A DNA stretch of 64,000 bases from Prevotella pectinovora (GTDB lineage: Bacteria; Bacteroidota; Bacteroidia; Bacteroidales; Bacteroidaceae), in NCBI RefSeq assembly GCF_000834015.1, contig NZ_JXQI01000055.1:1-64000 (forward strand), read 5' to 3'. Position numbers and translations under genes: made by a program. The notes beneath the pieces were generated by a model that searched no databases, was not told the origin of the DNA, and saw only the letters and a program-made list of their open reading frames with translations. Positions 1 to 7,477 of the stretch are shown here, one piece after another. Position 1 is the stretch's first letter. Each line of letters begins with the position of its first letter.

Positions 1-54
<54 letters not shown>

Positions 55-257
55 ATAATATCTTTATAATGACCTTTCCCGAAGGAAAGTTCGTTTTGTC
101 TCTGTTCAGAATGCCTCCGAAAATCATCCGGTATCACCTTCAGAAATTGATAGGTTTCGTTCTACCCAGAACTCCTTTATCCATAACCCCTATATAATAT
201 AAGGTGGAAAAGAAGCCTGCTTCTTGTACTACTACTTCTCTGTTTATTGTAATCTTT

Positions 258-268
258 TCAAAGAACTC
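258..268 (-). promoter_or_regulatory. boxA-like antitermination site in the rRNA leader
   Basis: The minus strand reads AGTTCTTTGAA, close to the bacterial boxA consensus (TGYTCTTTNA) bound by NusB/S10. It lies in the rRNA leader between the promoter and the 16S start, the expected place. The call rests on position and motif only. Confidence 0.5.
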
Positions 269-335
269 TTTCTTTTGTCTGCCCTTTCTGACTTAATAAC
301 TGTTTTGTAACAGCGTTCGTTCTCAAAAGCGGATG

Positions 336-367
336 CAAAGGTATGGGTTTTTCTCATACCATCCAAA
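336..367 (-). promoter_or_regulatory. rRNA operon promoter, Bacteroidetes type
   Basis: On the minus strand there is a -33 box TTTG (367-364), a 20-bp spacer and a -7 box TACCTTTG (343-336). This matches the Bacteroides consensus TTTG-N19-21-TAnnTTTG exactly. Transcription would start near 329, giving a leader of about 275 nt before the 16S. Confidence 0.8.
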
Positions 368-623
368 TGTTTTCAAAAGAAAATGAGAAAAAAATGACGG
401 TTTTCCTTTTATTTGACAGAATTGAAGGGAAAGGTGTAGGGTTCACATTATAATTATATATGCGCGCGAAATGAAATTTTCAATGATTCCTGTTTGGGTG
501 TTTCTTAGATTTGAAAGTGCGGGGCTCTCCCTTTTACTTAGCAAATGATTCGGTTGATGGTTTTTTATACAAAAACCATAATAAACCGCAAGTATAATGG
601 CAGAAAATGAAAACAAGTCTGAT

Positions 624-892
624 GGCATCAGCCCCCTCTCGGTCTCGAACCCATCCTAACCTTCCCCGCAGGATAACCCATCCTGACATTCCCCAAGGGA
701 AGGAACAAGTTACTATGCTTTGTCAAAGACTTCTTCAGACAATCATATCAGCCCCCACCTAGCCTCCCCCGTAGGGGAGGGACAGTTACTATTGCTATTG
801 ATAAGCCTCTGATAATCAGACGACTACTGACGATAACATTACTTGCAAGGATATCTGTCCCTCCCCTACGGGGGAGGCCAGGTGGGGGCTGA
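624..892. repeat. GC-rich intergenic repeat with long inverted arms
   Basis: Two 38-bp arms, 748-785 and 855-892, are reverse complements with one mismatch and enclose a 69-bp loop. Each arm contains its own near-palindrome, CCTCCCCCGTAGGGGAGG. A diverged third copy of the arm theme (CAGCCCC..CCTAACCTTCCCC) lies at about 628-700, and both left copies continue into GTTACTAT. No coding potential is evident. It resembles a REP or MITE-like intergenic element. Confidence 0.65.
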
Positions 893-952
893 TGGCAATT
901 GGCTGAGTTATATTAATACTTTACTGCGCAGCAGGTTTGTCTTGGTTTATCG

Positions 953-1088
953 CCTGTATGCTTTTGCGAGGTGGTGACAAAAAGTCACCACCGATTCATG
1001 GCGGACAGGGTGACCGGCGAGAGCGTGCTCTCGTAAGGGCTAACTGGACGGCAGGAATCAAGCCGTGAGGCTCGCAAAAGCATACAGG
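953..1088. other. Multi-hairpin (cloverleaf-like) element
   Basis: A perfect 18-bp outer stem (953-970 with 1071-1088) closes a 100-base interior. The interior holds three hairpins: GTGGTGAC/GTCACCAC (971-978/984-991), CGAGAGC/GCTCTCG (1018-1024/1027-1033) and ACGGC/GCCGT (1048-1052/1062-1066). Together they can fold into a four-way junction as RNA or as a cruciform. No promoter or protein-coding sequence is apparent on either strand, so strand is unknown. It could be a structured RNA or the folded body of a small mobile element. Confidence 0.55.
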
Positions 1089-1567
1089 GGCTTATCTTGG
1101 TTTTTGTCTGAAAGGCTTCAGGGTGGGTATCCTGGTTTTTGTCTTATATAAAAGTTGTTACTCCGTGATGACAAATCCGTGTTCCTAGAGTGATATCCGC
1201 TTTCTATTTTAGACCTGTGCCTGTCGCCGAAGGCTGATGGGCACTTTATTCTCACTGTCATGGAAAATGGAAGATTTTGGGCACTACTTGAAAAGAAAAT
1301 GTGCCCAAAAATGGGACAAAACAAGACTGGAAACCACTGTAAGCGGAGAGGAACGGCAAATGCCTGAAGCGGGGACACAACGACAATACTGAATGACTGT
1401 ATCAGTGAGCAACAAGATCAAAGAACTGAAGGAACCGGTTGTATTACAAGGTTTCACTGCCCAAGAAAAAAAAGAGAAGACATCAATACAGCAACAAAAT
1501 AATTTCGCAAACAGACGTTCAAATGTTAATCACTTTGAAATATTGCAAGCATATCAATAAGAATGAC
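1089..1567. other. Intergenic stretch, no gene seen
   Basis: Only short open frames without recognisable features occur here. I see no RNA gene, and nothing beyond the promoter of the following gene at the right end. Confidence 0.5.
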
Positions 1568-1575
1568 TATCTTTG
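1568..1575 (+). promoter_or_regulatory. -7 box of the inositol-phosphate synthase promoter
   Basis: TATCTTTG fits TAnnTTTG. An ATTG at 1542-1545 lies 22 bp upstream as a weak -33 candidate. Transcription would start near 1581, about 73 nt before the ATG at 1654. Confidence 0.55.
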
Positions 1576-1653
1576 CATAATGTTGGCCCTGTTACACTAG
1601 GCTGCCGACAAACGATAATAATTACCACATTAACAGAATCATAAAAAAACGAT

Positions 1654-2979
1654 ATGCAAACAAGCGTAAAGCCCGCTGAGGGCAAATTAGGAATAATGAT
1701 TGTTGGCAACGGTGCCGTTGCCACGACATTCATGACAGGTGTGCTGATGACACGTCGCGGTCTGACCAAGCCCATCGGCTCCATGACACAATACGACAAG
1801 ATACGCGTAGGCAAGGGAACCGAGAAGAAATATCTGCACTACAAAGACATCGTGCCACTGGCTAGTCTCGACGACATCGTGTTCGGCACATGGGATGTAT
1901 ACCCACAGAATGCCTATCAGGCTGCGATGTATGCCGAGGTGCTGAAGGAGAAAGACATCAACCCCGTGAAGGACGAGCTGGAGAAGATCAAGCCTATGAA
2001 GGCCGCCTTCGACAAGAACTACGCCAAACGCCTCGACGGTGACAACGTGAAAGACTGCAAGACGCGTTGGGAGATGGTGGAAGCACTGCGTGAAGACATC
2101 CGCAACTTCAAGAAGGAGAACAACTGCTCACGCATCGTGGTGATTTGGGCTGCCTCAACGGAAATCTACGTTCCGGTGGACGAGAAGATCCACTATTCGC
2201 TCGAAGCTCTGGAGAAGGCGATGAAGGAAGACGACCGCGAACACGTGGCACCATCAATGTGCTACGCCTATGCCGCCCTCACCGAAGGAGCACCGTTCAT
2301 CATGGGTGCGCCAAACACAACTGTCGACATTCCAGCCATGTGGGAACTTGCCGAGAAGACGAAGATGCCTATCTCGGGCAAGGACTTCAAGACCGGTCAG
2401 ACCCTCGTAAAGAGCGGTTTCGCCCCAATCATCGGCACCCGTTGCCTGGGACTGAGCGGATGGTTCTCTACAAACATCCTCGGCAACAGAGACGGTCTCG
2501 TGCTCGACGAGCCGGCAAACTTCCACACCAAGGAGGTGAGCAAGCTCTCCACACTGGAGACAATCCTGAAGCCCGACGTGCAGCCCGATCTCTATGGCCA
2601 CGGCAACGACGAGGACACACAGTATTATCATAAGGTGCGCATCAACTACTACCCTCCACGCAACGACAACAAGGAGGGCTGGGACAACATCGACATCTTC
2701 GGATGGATGGGCTACCCAATGCAGGTGAAGATAAACTTCCTCTGCCGCGACTCCATCCTCGCTGCCCCTCTGCTGCTCGACCTCTGTCTGCTGAGCGACC
2801 TCGCCGCAAGAGCCGGACGCTATGGCACGCAGCGTTTCCTGAGTTTCTTCCTCAAGAGTCCTATGCACGACTATACCAAGGGCGAAGAGGCAGTAAACAA
2901 CCTATACCAACAGTACACAATGCTTAAGAACGCCATCCGTGAGATGGGTGGTTATGAAGCTGATGAAGAGATTGACTAA
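1654..2979 (+). CDS. ino1: Inositol-3-phosphate synthase (myo-inositol-1-phosphate synthase)
   Basis: Converts glucose-6-phosphate to inositol-3-phosphate using bound NAD, the first step to inositol lipids. In Bacteroidetes it supplies inositol for phosphatidylinositol and inositol sphingolipids. The 441-residue length is normal. The N-terminal Rossmann motif GNGAVATT lies at residues 18-25, and the family signature around STNILGNRDGLVLDE is present. The C-terminal region (GRYGTQRFLSFFLKSP) is also typical of the family. ATG 1654 is preceded by a plausible promoter. The next gene starts inside its 3' end, suggesting co-transcription with the envelope genes downstream. No other inositol-lipid enzyme is in the window. 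Confidence 0.95.
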   Translation: MQTSVKPAEGKLGIMIVGNGAVATTFMTGVLMTRRGLTKPIGSMTQYDKIRVGKGTEKKYLHYKDIVPLASLDDIVFGTWDVYPQNAYQAAMYAEVLKEKDINPVKDELEKIKPMKAAFDKNYAKRLDGDNVKDCKTRWEMVEALREDIRNFKKENNCSRIVVIWAASTEIYVPVDEKIHYSLEALEKAMKEDDREHVAPSMCYAYAALTEGAPFIMGAPNTTVDIPAMWELAEKTKMPISGKDFKTGQTLVKSGFAPIIGTRCLGLSGWFSTNILGNRDGLVLDEPANFHTKEVSKLSTLETILKPDVQPDLYGHGNDEDTQYYHKVRINYYPPRNDNKEGWDNIDIFGWMGYPMQVKINFLCRDSILAAPLLLDLCLLSDLAARAGRYGTQRFLSFFLKSPMHDYTKGEEAVNNLYQQYTMLKNAIREMGGYEADEEID

Positions 2980-3976
2980 TAAACAAAAGAAGACAATATT
3001 GTGGTCGCTACCAGTAGTAATACTGGCAGCGATTGCTTTTATTACGGTACCCTCGCTGCTGCCCGAAAGCTACGACAGCATGAAACGGAGCGTGGTTACC
3101 GTAGAATGCGGTGAATACTACGAGATTCTGAGCCGTGGCAGAGTGATAGCCTGTTGCAACGACATCAATGCCGACACCACGCTCCATGCCGTTAGCGTAA
3201 AGCCCGACAGCGACACGGAGCGCAAGGCAATGGTGTGCGGATGCTGGATAAACAGGTTCACATTCATGCCCTCATGCCAGGGCCGCATACTCACCGTCAG
3301 TCCATTTTCCACCGACGCAAGACTGATTTCCATGGCAAACAGGAACATCGGCACCCTGATTGAGAATACCATCAAAAGAGCCGAAGAGATGCTTGCCACC
3401 GACATGAAGAGGGAGACCGAAATGGATTATTATCTGAATACCCACAACGTGAAAGACGAAGGATACAACGCCATCGCCGCATACGCTGAGGAGAACAAGA
3501 AGAAAAAAGACAGTCTGCAGCACAGCATCAACCTGCTGAAATCGCTGCAACAGAAAAAGGGACTCAAGATAAGGCGCAAAAGCAGATATACGCTGGTATA
3601 CCCCGTCAACGCGAAGAAGGCGAACAGAATAGCATGCCGCATCCTGCCTGAGGAGTCGGGAAAGACATCAAGAAGCACCATCGTGCTGCAGACGAAAGGC
3701 AAGTTCATGCCCGAAGATGCAAACAGCCTGTATGGATTCGACGTATTCTGCCTTATCCCCGAAAAGGGCGACACCATATCCATAGCCGGAGTCTTCGGAC
3801 TGACAAAGAACAGTCTGCCCAGCACAGCGCTCCAGAAGCCAAACATTTTCAGAGGCACCACCATCTCAACCGAGCGCCATGCCACACCAGAGCTGCTGGC
3901 TCCCGAGGGCGCGCCGATATTCAACCGCAACGGATATTTCATCGGAATAAACAACAAGGGAGGAATAGTGAAATGA
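2954..3976 (+). CDS. Unknown membrane-anchored protein, possible degenerate trypsin-like fold
   Basis: No family recognised with certainty. The N-terminus has a basic stretch followed by one hydrophobic segment (about residues 12-32), so it is probably anchored in the inner membrane with the bulk in the periplasm. A lysine/glutamate-rich, probably helical section lies mid-protein. The C-terminus (EGAPIFNRNGYFIGINNKGG) resembles the substrate-pocket end of trypsin-like proteases (GNSGGPVFN..G.VIGI), but the catalytic serine is missing. The reading frame extends up to a GTG at 2939. ATG 2954 is chosen because it starts a normal signal-anchor; ATG 2963 is also possible. It overlaps the end of ino1 and shares ATGA with the lysozyme gene downstream, so all three are probably translated from one message. 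Confidence 0.7.
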   Translation: MKLMKRLTNKQKKTILWSLPVVILAAIAFITVPSLLPESYDSMKRSVVTVECGEYYEILSRGRVIACCNDINADTTLHAVSVKPDSDTERKAMVCGCWINRFTFMPSCQGRILTVSPFSTDARLISMANRNIGTLIENTIKRAEEMLATDMKRETEMDYYLNTHNVKDEGYNAIAAYAEENKKKKDSLQHSINLLKSLQQKKGLKIRRKSRYTLVYPVNAKKANRIACRILPEESGKTSRSTIVLQTKGKFMPEDANSLYGFDVFCLIPEKGDTISIAGVFGLTKNSLPSTALQKPNIFRGTTISTERHATPELLAPEGAPIFNRNGYFIGINNKGGIVK

Positions 3977-5169
3977 AAATATCCCACCTTATTATATATG
4001 CCTTGACGGCACTCGCCATCATCTCATGCAAAGACGGCAAGCCCATCGACACCGTGACCCTATACCACGGCGACTACTGCTACCGCGGAGAGATGGCACA
4101 CGGCAAGCGGAACGGCTACGGAGTGTTGTCGCTGAAAGACAGTATCGTGTACAGCGGAATGTGGAAAGACGGCAAACGCTGTGGCTACGGCACTACGACC
4201 GACTCTCTGGGCAGACGGATCACCGCACTATGGCACGCCGACACGATAGTGAGCGGAACGCGAGAGGACTCTCTCGGAATATACCACGGAGGATTCAGTG
4301 AAGACCTGCTTGCCGACGGACACGGCACATGGAGAAATGCCGACGGAGAATTCTATACCGGCCAGTGGACCGCCGACCGCCGCAACGGTTTCGGCTGCGG
4401 AGTGGCAGAGAACGGCAAGGTGAAAGCCGGCGACTGGCGGAAGGACAGATACCGCGGAGAGAAGATGGTGCATACAGCCGACAGGATATACGGCATCGAC
4501 GTGTCGAGATACCAACACGAGAAGGGAAAGAAGAAATTCCATCTCGACTGGACAAAGGTGCGAGTCATCGGACTGGGTTCCGGAAGGAGAAGTGCCGGCG
4601 ACATAAACTACCGCATCTCATTCGCATACATAAAGTCAACGGAAGGCGTCACCGTGCGCAACAGATATTTCGCCTCCGACTATGTCAACGCCAAGAAGAG
4701 AGGCATCGCCGTAGGGGCATACCACTTCTTCTCGACAAGGAGCAGTGCTGCGGCGCAAGCGCATTTCTTCCTTAGACACACGGCTCTGAAAGTCGGCGAC
4801 ATGCCTCCCGTTCTCGACGTGGAGCCAAGCGACGCCCAGATAAAACAGATGGGCGGACCGGAAGTGATGTTCCGTGCCATCAGGACATGGCTCAACATCG
4901 TGCGCAACGCCACCGGCACGAAGCCCGTGCTCTACGTGAGCCAGAATTTCGTGAACAGATATCTGTCTGCCGCTCCCGACATCAAGGGCAATTACCCCGT
5001 ATGGATTGCGCGCTACGGACAATACCGTCCTGACGTCAGGCTCGCCTTCTGGCAGCTCACGCCCTACGGCAAGGTGAGAGGAATACAGGGAGACGTCGAC
5101 GTCAACGTGTTCAACGGATACAAGGAGCAGTTTGCCGAATTTCTGCATAAGGAGACGATAAAGAAATAA
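3973..5169 (+). CDS. MORN-repeat GH25 lysozyme lipoprotein
   Basis: Predicted muramidase that cleaves peptidoglycan between MurNAc and GlcNAc. A signal peptide with lipobox AIISC puts the lipid-anchored cysteine at residue 19. About five MORN-type repeats follow (residues 34-160, e.g. YRGEMAHGKRNGYG, YSGMWKDGKRCGYG). The GH25 domain starts at YGIDVSRYQ (Asp about 176), with the second acidic pair DVEP at about 282-284, both expected for catalysis. The start overlaps the upstream stop (ATGA), indicating translational coupling. MORN repeats may bind membrane or wall and position the enzyme; that role is inferred. The neighbouring unknown protein may be its partner. Confidence 0.9.
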   Translation: MKISHLIIYALTALAIISCKDGKPIDTVTLYHGDYCYRGEMAHGKRNGYGVLSLKDSIVYSGMWKDGKRCGYGTTTDSLGRRITALWHADTIVSGTREDSLGIYHGGFSEDLLADGHGTWRNADGEFYTGQWTADRRNGFGCGVAENGKVKAGDWRKDRYRGEKMVHTADRIYGIDVSRYQHEKGKKKFHLDWTKVRVIGLGSGRRSAGDINYRISFAYIKSTEGVTVRNRYFASDYVNAKKRGIAVGAYHFFSTRSSAAAQAHFFLRHTALKVGDMPPVLDVEPSDAQIKQMGGPEVMFRAIRTWLNIVRNATGTKPVLYVSQNFVNRYLSAAPDIKGNYPVWIARYGQYRPDVRLAFWQLTPYGKVRGIQGDVDVNVFNGYKEQFAEFLHKETIKK

Positions 5170-5263
5170 ACGCCATGCTACCTTTGCCCCTGCCTGCCAC
5201 ACGGCAGAAAAATGGCGCAAGGAAGGGAATAACAAAGAAAATAAAACTACATAAAACGACGAC

Positions 5264-6754
5264 ATGAAGAAAAGCAAATTCAGAACATTAGCCACGCTGA
5301 TTGCACTGGCTTGTTCCAGCGTAGCATCCCTGGCACAGATTCCAGAGGGCTACTACGACTCACTGAAGGGAAAGAAGGGTGCAGAACTGAAAAGCGCAGT
5401 CCACGACATCATCAAAGACGCCAAAGTATTGAGCTATGGCTCTGGTAGCGGAAATACCTGGTGGGGATTCTGGATTACCGACCGCACCAGCGACGGACGC
5501 TTCATCGACCGCTACTCCAATGAGAGCACATGGCCGATGAGCACAAGCCAGGGAGCAGCGGGAGCCGGAATGAACATCGAGCACTCGTTCCCCAAGAGCT
5601 GGTGGGGAAAGACAGAAAACCAGGCATACAAAGACCTCTACAACCTCATGCCCTGCGAGAGCAAGATAAACAGCAGCAAGAGCAACTACCCGATGGGCGA
5701 AGTGGTGAGCGGCGACACAGGAAACGGATGGACGAAGGTGGGCAACGGCAACGACGGCAAGAAATACTGGGAGCCTGCCGATGAGTGGAAAGGCGACTTC
5801 GCACGCGGATACATGTATATGGCAACCTGCTACAGCGGACTGCCCTGGACGGGAGTGGGACTGCAGATTCTGGAGAAGAACGACTACCCCACCCTACAGA
5901 AATGGGCTTACGACCTATACATAAAATGGGCAAAGGCAGACATGCCAAACGAACTGGAGATAACGAGAAACAACAAGGTGAGCGAGATACAAGGCAACCG
6001 CAACCCGTTCGTTGACTTCCCTAACCTGATGGAATATATCTGGGGCGACAGCATAGACTACGCCTTCGATCCTATGACCACCACCTGTTCAGACAACTAC
6101 AAGGGCGATGACACACCTGTCACCCCTTCCGACGTGATTGCCTCATACGATTTCACCAAGGGCGAGTGTGGTTTCACAATCGAAGACGTGAACAACCCGC
6201 TTGACAACAGCAACATCTGGGTGATAACAGACACATACGGATGGAAGGGAACGGCATTCAAAGGCAGCTGCCATGAGGCCGACTCTTATCTCGTATCGCC
6301 GGAGATAGACCTCACGGGCTGTGAATCGGCAAAGATGAACATCAACCAAGCAGTGAACTTCATAAAGACCGACAACATTACAGACAGGCTCAGCGTGGAG
6401 GTACGTTGCGACGGAACGGCAACGGTGCTCAGCGGTTTCACATGGCCTACGGGCGACAATTGGACTTTCGTGGAATCAGGAGACATAAGCCTCAACGAAT
6501 TCGCCGGCAAGAAGATACGCGTGGCATTCAGATACACCAGCACCTCTACAATCGCCTCTACATGGGAGATTAAGAAGATGACAGTAAGCGGCAAGAAGAT
6601 GACCGACGGCATCAGCGACGCCGCAACGATTACCAACTCCAAAGAGCCTCGCCTGACCTTCAACATCAACGGCGAACGCATCACCGACACCGCCAACCAC
6701 AACGGCATCATAATAGTGAAGCAGGGTGGCAAGAGCTGGAAAATCACAAGATAA
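5264..6754 (+). CDS. Secreted endonuclease I family nuclease with T9SS-type tail
   Basis: Non-specific extracellular DNA/RNA nuclease of the EndA/NucM family. A signal peptide (cut near ASLAQ, residue 25) is followed by the nuclease domain, with the metal-finger histidine in NIEHSFPKSWWG (His about 107) and the downstream DLYNLMP..N motif (about 124-140). From about residue 290 a second beta-rich domain resembles 'choice-of-anchor J' or cleaved-adhesin modules (YDFTKGECGFTIEDVNNP). The last 40 residues (FNINGERITD...IIIVKQGGKSWKI) look like a type A T9SS sorting domain. At 496 residues it is longer than plain EndA because of these additions. It lies 94 bp after the lysozyme gene. A likely role is nucleic-acid scavenging or DNase activity at the cell surface. 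Confidence 0.92.
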   Translation: MKKSKFRTLATLIALACSSVASLAQIPEGYYDSLKGKKGAELKSAVHDIIKDAKVLSYGSGSGNTWWGFWITDRTSDGRFIDRYSNESTWPMSTSQGAAGAGMNIEHSFPKSWWGKTENQAYKDLYNLMPCESKINSSKSNYPMGEVVSGDTGNGWTKVGNGNDGKKYWEPADEWKGDFARGYMYMATCYSGLPWTGVGLQILEKNDYPTLQKWAYDLYIKWAKADMPNELEITRNNKVSEIQGNRNPFVDFPNLMEYIWGDSIDYAFDPMTTTCSDNYKGDDTPVTPSDVIASYDFTKGECGFTIEDVNNPLDNSNIWVITDTYGWKGTAFKGSCHEADSYLVSPEIDLTGCESAKMNINQAVNFIKTDNITDRLSVEVRCDGTATVLSGFTWPTGDNWTFVESGDISLNEFAGKKIRVAFRYTSTSTIASTWEIKKMTVSGKKMTDGISDAATITNSKEPRLTFNINGERITDTANHNGIIIVKQGGKSWKITR

Positions 6755-6783
6755 GATGAACAGCTGACAATACTTGAATCACA

Positions 6784-6847
6784 AAAAAACGGTCATTAGG
6801 GCATCATGAATTATATAATTCCGAGCAAGCCCTAATGACCGTTTTTT
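6784..6847 (+). terminator. Terminator built from two IS-end-like arms
   Basis: A 19-bp stem (6784-6802 with 6829-6847, AAAAAACGGTCATTAGGGC and its complement) ends in a run of six T. The loop holds a second palindrome, GAATTATATAATTC (6808-6821). The stem contains CGGTCATTAG, the core of the IS1380 inverted repeat found at 58423. It sits just after the endonuclease gene. Confidence 0.75.
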
Positions 6848-6852
6848 GTTTA

Positions 6853-7040
6853 ACCCAAATCGGTCATTAGGGCTTGCCTGGATTTTGTTCTTTTAGAAGA
6901 GTGGATTTTGTTTGGCTTTTAATGAGTAATAGCGAGCTATTACGAATTAAAAACAAGCAAAAGACGCCTTATAAAAAACAAAAGACTGCAAGCAGTAAAT
7001 ATAAAATACAATAAACGGCCTAATGACCGTTTTGGGTTTA
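6853..7040. mobile_element. MITE with IS1380-type ends
   Basis: A 188-bp non-coding unit. The left end is ACCCAAATCGGTCATTAG and the right end CCTAATGACCGTTTTGGGT, inverted copies with one mismatch over the core. These ends match the inverted repeats of the transposase-bearing element at 58423-59897. Both subterminal parts (left: GGGCTTGCCTG..ATTTTG..TCTTTTAGAAGAGTGG; right: ACAAAAGACTGCAA.CAGT) are shared with the larger element at 10199-11853, so this looks like its internally deleted form. Confidence 0.7.
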
Positions 7041-7049
7041 ATTGTTCTT

Positions 7050-7160
7050 TTACTTGAGGATGAACTTCCTGTCATTGATGATGTAAGCACCCTTCTTCAG
7101 ACCCTTCAGACTCTTCGCATTGAGCATCACAGCCTGACCGTCGAGAGTATATTCCAATGA
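7050..7160 (-). pseudogene. Remnant of a T9SS-secreted protein (C-terminal tail only)
   Basis: The minus strand encodes 36 residues beginning SLEYTLDGQAVM and ending GAYIINDRKFILK. These match the C-terminal sorting tails of the M6 proteases in this window (YTLDGRFLG...GMYIVNGKKILK). Upstream sequence in the same frame (to 7292) has no secreted-protein character, so the body of the gene is gone. It lies 10 bp from the MITE end, suggesting that mobile-element activity removed the rest. Confidence 0.65.
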
Positions 7161-7308
7161 CATAATATCAATGCTAAGAAGAAACCTGCAAACACTGCAA
7201 GAAAAGACAAATCGCAAGGAAAGGCTCCGCCTCTGGCAAACATTCAGACGGCGCTTCCTATCCAACCCTAACGGATAGCAAACGACAAGCATCTGACAGC
7301 GGGGAAAC

Positions 7309-7420
7309 GGAATAATTCCCCATAATGCGCATCAAAAACACGGAATAATTCCCCAATATGAGGTCGGTTTTTATGGAATAATTCCCTTTTTTGACACCGT
7401 TTTTCATGGAATAATTCCCC
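7309..7420. repeat. Four palindromes GGAATAATTCCC at exact 33-bp spacing
   Basis: GGAATAATTCCC starts at 7309, 7342, 7375 and 7408, exactly 33 bp apart; three of the four continue with another C. The intervening 20-21 bp are mostly different, though three end in A- or T-rich runs. The last copy abuts the -33 position of the ATPase promoter. The geometry, three DNA turns between sites on one helix face, fits an operator array for a cooperative regulator. Confidence 0.85.
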
Positions 7421-7425
7421 AATGC

Positions 7426-7456
7426 TTGCGTAAGTCGCTTATTATTAGTACATTTG
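7426..7456 (+). promoter_or_regulatory. Promoter of the DUF4143 ATPase gene
   Basis: A -33-like TTGC (7426-7429), 19 bp, then -7 box TACATTTG (7449-7456). Transcription would start near 7462. This rules out the in-frame TTG at 7454 as a start and supports ATG 7478. Confidence 0.65.
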
Positions 7457-7477
7457 CAGAAACTCAATCCACATATC

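Noticed and set aside
443..628. Possible 61-residue minus-strand protein upstream of rRNA
   Set aside because: No conserved features; low-complexity AT-rich leader to a repeat region.
1118..1378. Possible small minus-strand gene
   Set aside because: No promoter box, no recognisable domain and odd composition.
7309..7420. CRISPR array
   Set aside because: Repeats are only 12-13 bp, spacers 20-21 bp and partly alike, there are four copies and no cas genes. An operator array next to a promoter fits better.
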